DNA from: JAADHY01 sp964428935
GTDB taxonomy: Bacteria; Planctomycetota; Planctomycetia; Planctomycetales; Planctomycetaceae
Reading direction: 5' to 3'
DNA: 6,344 bases
Assembly: GCA_964428935.1 (NCBI GenBank)
Contig: CAYSAG010000300.1
Span: 1-6,344 of the forward strand
In this document: in pieces, positions 6,303-6,344 of the stretch
Position numbering within the stretch: the first letter of the stretch is position 1
Layout: each line of letters starts with the position of its first letter
Made by a program: the position numbers and the translations under genes
Notes under the pieces: model-generated
The model's database searches: none
Told to the model about the DNA's origin: nothing
Seen by the model: only the letters and a program-made list of their open reading frames with translations

Positions 6303-6344
6303 GAACAAGCTTGCGAAACTTTAGCCGGAAGCGGGAGGTTCGTG

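Overview
The window looks like a piece of a Planctomycetota chromosome. It is GC-rich. It carries a signal-peptide-bearing arylsulfatase of the FGly type, in a layout typical of that phylum, and a divergent glycoside hydrolase 38-like protein of a kind I associate with planctomycetes. The taxonomic call is an inference from gene content and protein style; there is no rRNA marker here. All supported genes lie on the minus strand, so transcription runs from high to low coordinates.

Layout, in transcription order. (1) Positions 6344 to 6093 form a leader region for leucine biosynthesis. It holds a short leucine-rich reading frame (7 Leu codons in 22) overlapping a set of mutually exclusive RNA pairings: a pause hairpin (6201-6248), an antiterminator (6152-6164 with 6203-6215) and an intrinsic terminator (6131-6167). 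This is a complete ribosome-mediated attenuator, and it is the most interesting element of the window. (2) leuA, 2-isopropylmalate synthase (6092 to 4530), starts 39 bases after the end of the terminator U-tract and has a strong ribosome binding site. (3) A 113-base gap contains a large imperfect palindrome. (4) A secreted sulfatase (4416 to 2527) follows. (5) An 85-base gap holds nothing I could identify. (6) A GH38-like protein (2441 to beyond base 1) is truncated by the window edge; it lacks the Asp nucleophile and the N-terminal His-x-Asp metal motif of active alpha-mannosidases.

How the parts work together. The attenuator would couple leuA transcription to the supply of charged leucyl-tRNA: stalling on the Leu codons frees segment 2 to pair with segment 3 and prevents termination. 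The sulfatase and the GH38-like protein may both act on sulfated or complex glycans, but the only evidence for that is adjacency. Whether they share leuA's transcript is unknown; the palindrome after leuA could end or process the message.

The plus strand has several long open frames, one of more than 600 codons, but they mirror the minus-strand genes and are best explained as by-products of GC-rich codon usage.
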